Assembly (NCBI GenBank): GCA_015222405.1
Contig: JADFVG010000135.1
Coordinates: forward strand, 1-6,309
Direction of reading: 5' to 3'
Source of the DNA: Chloroflexota bacterium
GTDB taxonomy: Bacteria; Chloroflexota; Dehalococcoidia; E44-bin15
Length of the DNA: 6,309 nt
Shown: piece by piece, positions 4,873 through 6,309 of the stretch
Numbering within the stretch: position 1 is the stretch's first letter
Layout: every line of letters starts with the position of its first letter
Position numbers and translations under genes: made by a program
The notes under the pieces: model-generated
What the model was told of the DNA's origin: nothing
Seen by the model: the letters and a program-made list of their open reading frames with translations, nothing else
The model's database searches: none

Positions 4873-6309
4873 TCAGCTTCCTGCCATCCTTACTCCTAGG
4901 ATTTCAAGCTCAGTATCGGTGAGCCCAACACCTCTTAAGTGCAGGCGATTGCCCCGCAGGCTCTCCAGGGCATTGATACCCATGCCCCCCAGTATGTCCT
5001 TAAGCTCCAGGCTCCAGCCGCGGAGCAAGTTAGCCAGCCGTCTGGCCCCAATGTCAGGGTTGACCCTCTTGGTCAGGGCGAGGTCAGTGGTGCAGATACC
5101 CCAGGCACATTTGCCCGTATGACATTGCTGACATAGGGTGCAACCCAGAGCGACGAGGGCTGCGGTTCCAATATAGACAGCATCAGCGCCAAGAGCGATC
5201 GCCTTGGCTACATCGCCGCTGTTCCTGATTCCCCCTGAGATCACAACCGAGGCCTGATTGCGGATGCCCTCCTGTCTCAGGCGGGTATCCACCGAAGCGA
5301 GGGCCATCTCGATAGGAATGCCGACATTGTCACGGATAATCTTGGGCGCAGCACCGGTAGCCCCCCGCAGCCCATCGAGAACTATGATGTCTGCCCCAGC
5401 TCGCACCATACCGCTGGCAATGGCCGCCGAGTTATGGACAGCGGCTATCTTCACCGCTACCGGCTTGGTATAGTTCGTCGCCTCTTTCAGAGCGTAGACA
5501 AGCTGTGCCAGGTCCTCAATTGAATAAATATCATGCTGCGGCGCCGGGGATAAAGCATCCGTCCCTCTGGGAATCATGCGGGTCAAGGATACCTCGGCAC
5601 TTACCTTCTCACCGGGGAGATGACCCCCTATGCCTGGCTTGGCCCCCTGTCCGATCTTGATCTCAACTACCCTGGCCGCATCGAGATACTCAGGGTGGAC
5701 GCCAAAGCGCCCCGATGCTACCTGGACGATTGTATTGTTTCCATACTCATATAGCTTGGGATGAAGCCCCCCCTCACCGGTGTTCCACAGGGTTCCTGCC
5801 TCAGTGGCCGCCCGGGCCAGGGACTCGTGCACATTGATGCTCACCGCGCCGTAGGACATGGCGGCAAACATTACCGGCACTTCGATCTTAACTTGAGGAG
5901 CAAGCTCCGTTTTCAGGCTGGAGGAATTGGGATCAATTTCCACTCTGTCTGGCTTTCGCCCAAGGTAGGTAGTAAGCTCCATCGGCTCACGCAGCGGGTC
6001 AATGGAGGGATTGGTCACTTGGCTGGCATTGAGAACCAGGTGATCCCAGTAGATGCGATAGCCCTTGTCGTTGCCCATCCCGGTGAGAAGGACGCCACCA
6101 GTCTCGGCCTGCTTGATGATATCCTCGATCACCTCGGGGCGCCAGTTATAGTTCTCTCTGTAGTCCAGGGGGTTTCTCCTGATGGTCAAAGCCTGGGTAG
6201 GACAGAAGACCACACAGCGATGGCAGCCGACGCAGTTCTCCTCGCGACTCCTCACCTCGTCGTCCTCGGCATCATAGTAATGTGCGTCAAAGGTGCACTG
6301 ATTGACACA
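4873..6309 (-). CDS. gltB: Glutamate synthase, ferredoxin/FMN-binding catalytic subunit (partial at its 5' end)
   Basis: Catalytic subunit of archaeal-type glutamate synthase, which reduces 2-oxoglutarate plus glutamine-derived ammonia to glutamate. The 478 visible codons run to the right edge without a stop, so the true start lies outside. The GTG at 6255-6253 is internal, because the 18 codons before it continue a ferredoxin domain. Cys1 and Cys5 of the fragment are the last two cysteines of a first CX2CX2CX3C motif; Cys26, 29, 32 and 36 form the second, giving two 4Fe-4S clusters. The FMN-binding TIM barrel follows: FAAMSYGAVS, NTGEGG, KIGQGAKPGIGGHLPGEKV, ISPAP-like LSPAPQHDI, VAVKI, DGLRGATGAAP, ISGGIRNSGDVAKAIALGAD and YIGTAAL. 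Cys390, 396 and 401 (CX5CX4C) match the 3Fe-4S ligands of GltB. Length agrees with the roughly 500-aa archaeal form. The glutaminase domain is absent and would be a separate gene. The electron donor, ferredoxin or NAD(P)H, cannot be told from the sequence. Confidence 0.95.
   Translation of the reverse strand, partial: CVNQCTFDAHYYDAEDDEVRSREENCVGCHRCVVFCPTQALTIRRNPLDYRENYNWRPEVIEDIIKQAETGGVLLTGMGNDKGYRIYWDHLVLNASQVTNPSIDPLREPMELTTYLGRKPDRVEIDPNSSSLKTELAPQVKIEVPVMFAAMSYGAVSINVHESLARAATEAGTLWNTGEGGLHPKLYEYGNNTIVQVASGRFGVHPEYLDAARVVEIKIGQGAKPGIGGHLPGEKVSAEVSLTRMIPRGTDALSPAPQHDIYSIEDLAQLVYALKEATNYTKPVAVKIAAVHNSAAIASGMVRAGADIIVLDGLRGATGAAPKIIRDNVGIPIEMALASVDTRLRQEGIRNQASVVISGGIRNSGDVAKAIALGADAVYIGTAALVALGCTLCQQCHTGKCAWGICTTDLALTKRVNPDIGARRLANLLRGWSLELKDILGGMGINALESLRGNRLHLRGVGLTDTELEILGVRMAGS

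Noticed and set aside
6253..6255. GTG as the start of the glutamate synthase FMN subunit
   Set aside because: The frame continues without a stop to the window edge and the extra residues carry ferredoxin cysteines, so this GTG is an internal Val codon.
1..6309. Mobile elements, CRISPR arrays, tRNA or rRNA genes
   Set aside because: Coding sequence fills nearly the whole window, and I saw no transposase, terminal repeats, spaced repeats or RNA-gene signatures.

Overview
All six genes in this window are read from the minus strand, right to left, and all deal with nitrogen assimilation. The gene content suggests a bacterium, probably Chloroflexota (Dehalococcoidia-like). Archaeal-type enzymes and an archaeal-type regulator (split ferredoxin-containing glutamate synthase, NrpR) sit next to a clearly bacterial OmpR-family regulator, with GGAGG-type ribosome binding sites and ATG, GTG and TTG starts. 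The phylum is an inference from gene families. A euryarchaeal source is less likely because of the OmpR-type protein and the promoter-like hexamers.

Layout in transcription order. (1) 6309-4873: FMN/ferredoxin subunit of glutamate synthase; its 5' end lies beyond the right edge. (2) 4871-4098: GXGXG (C-terminal alpha domain) subunit of glutamate synthase. (3) 4082-3084: NrpR, a winged-helix repressor with one DUF128 domain. (4) 3057-2383: OmpR/PhoB-family regulator closely resembling actinobacterial GlnR, with a receiver that has lost its phosphorylation residues. (5) 2378-858: asparagine synthetase AsnB. (6) 755 to beyond the left edge: Amt ammonium transporter, N-terminal half only. Gaps between the first five genes are 1, 15, 26 and 4 nt, so they look like one operon. 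The only real intergenic region is 756-857, between asnB and amt.

That 102-bp region is the most interesting part. It holds a plausible promoter (805-833), an array of four GlnR-like half-sites at an exact 11-bp period (794-831), and a perfect 10-bp hairpin (759-783) that buries the amt Shine-Dalgarno sequence. Together these suggest that amt has its own nitrogen control at both transcription and translation.

How the genes fit together: Amt admits ammonium. Glutamate synthase makes glutamate from glutamine and 2-oxoglutarate. AsnB uses glutamine nitrogen to make asparagine. NrpR (2-oxoglutarate-responsive in methanogens) and the GlnR-like protein would adjust expression to nitrogen status. 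Glutamine synthetase, a P-II protein and the glutaminase subunit of glutamate synthase are not in the window and may lie just outside it.
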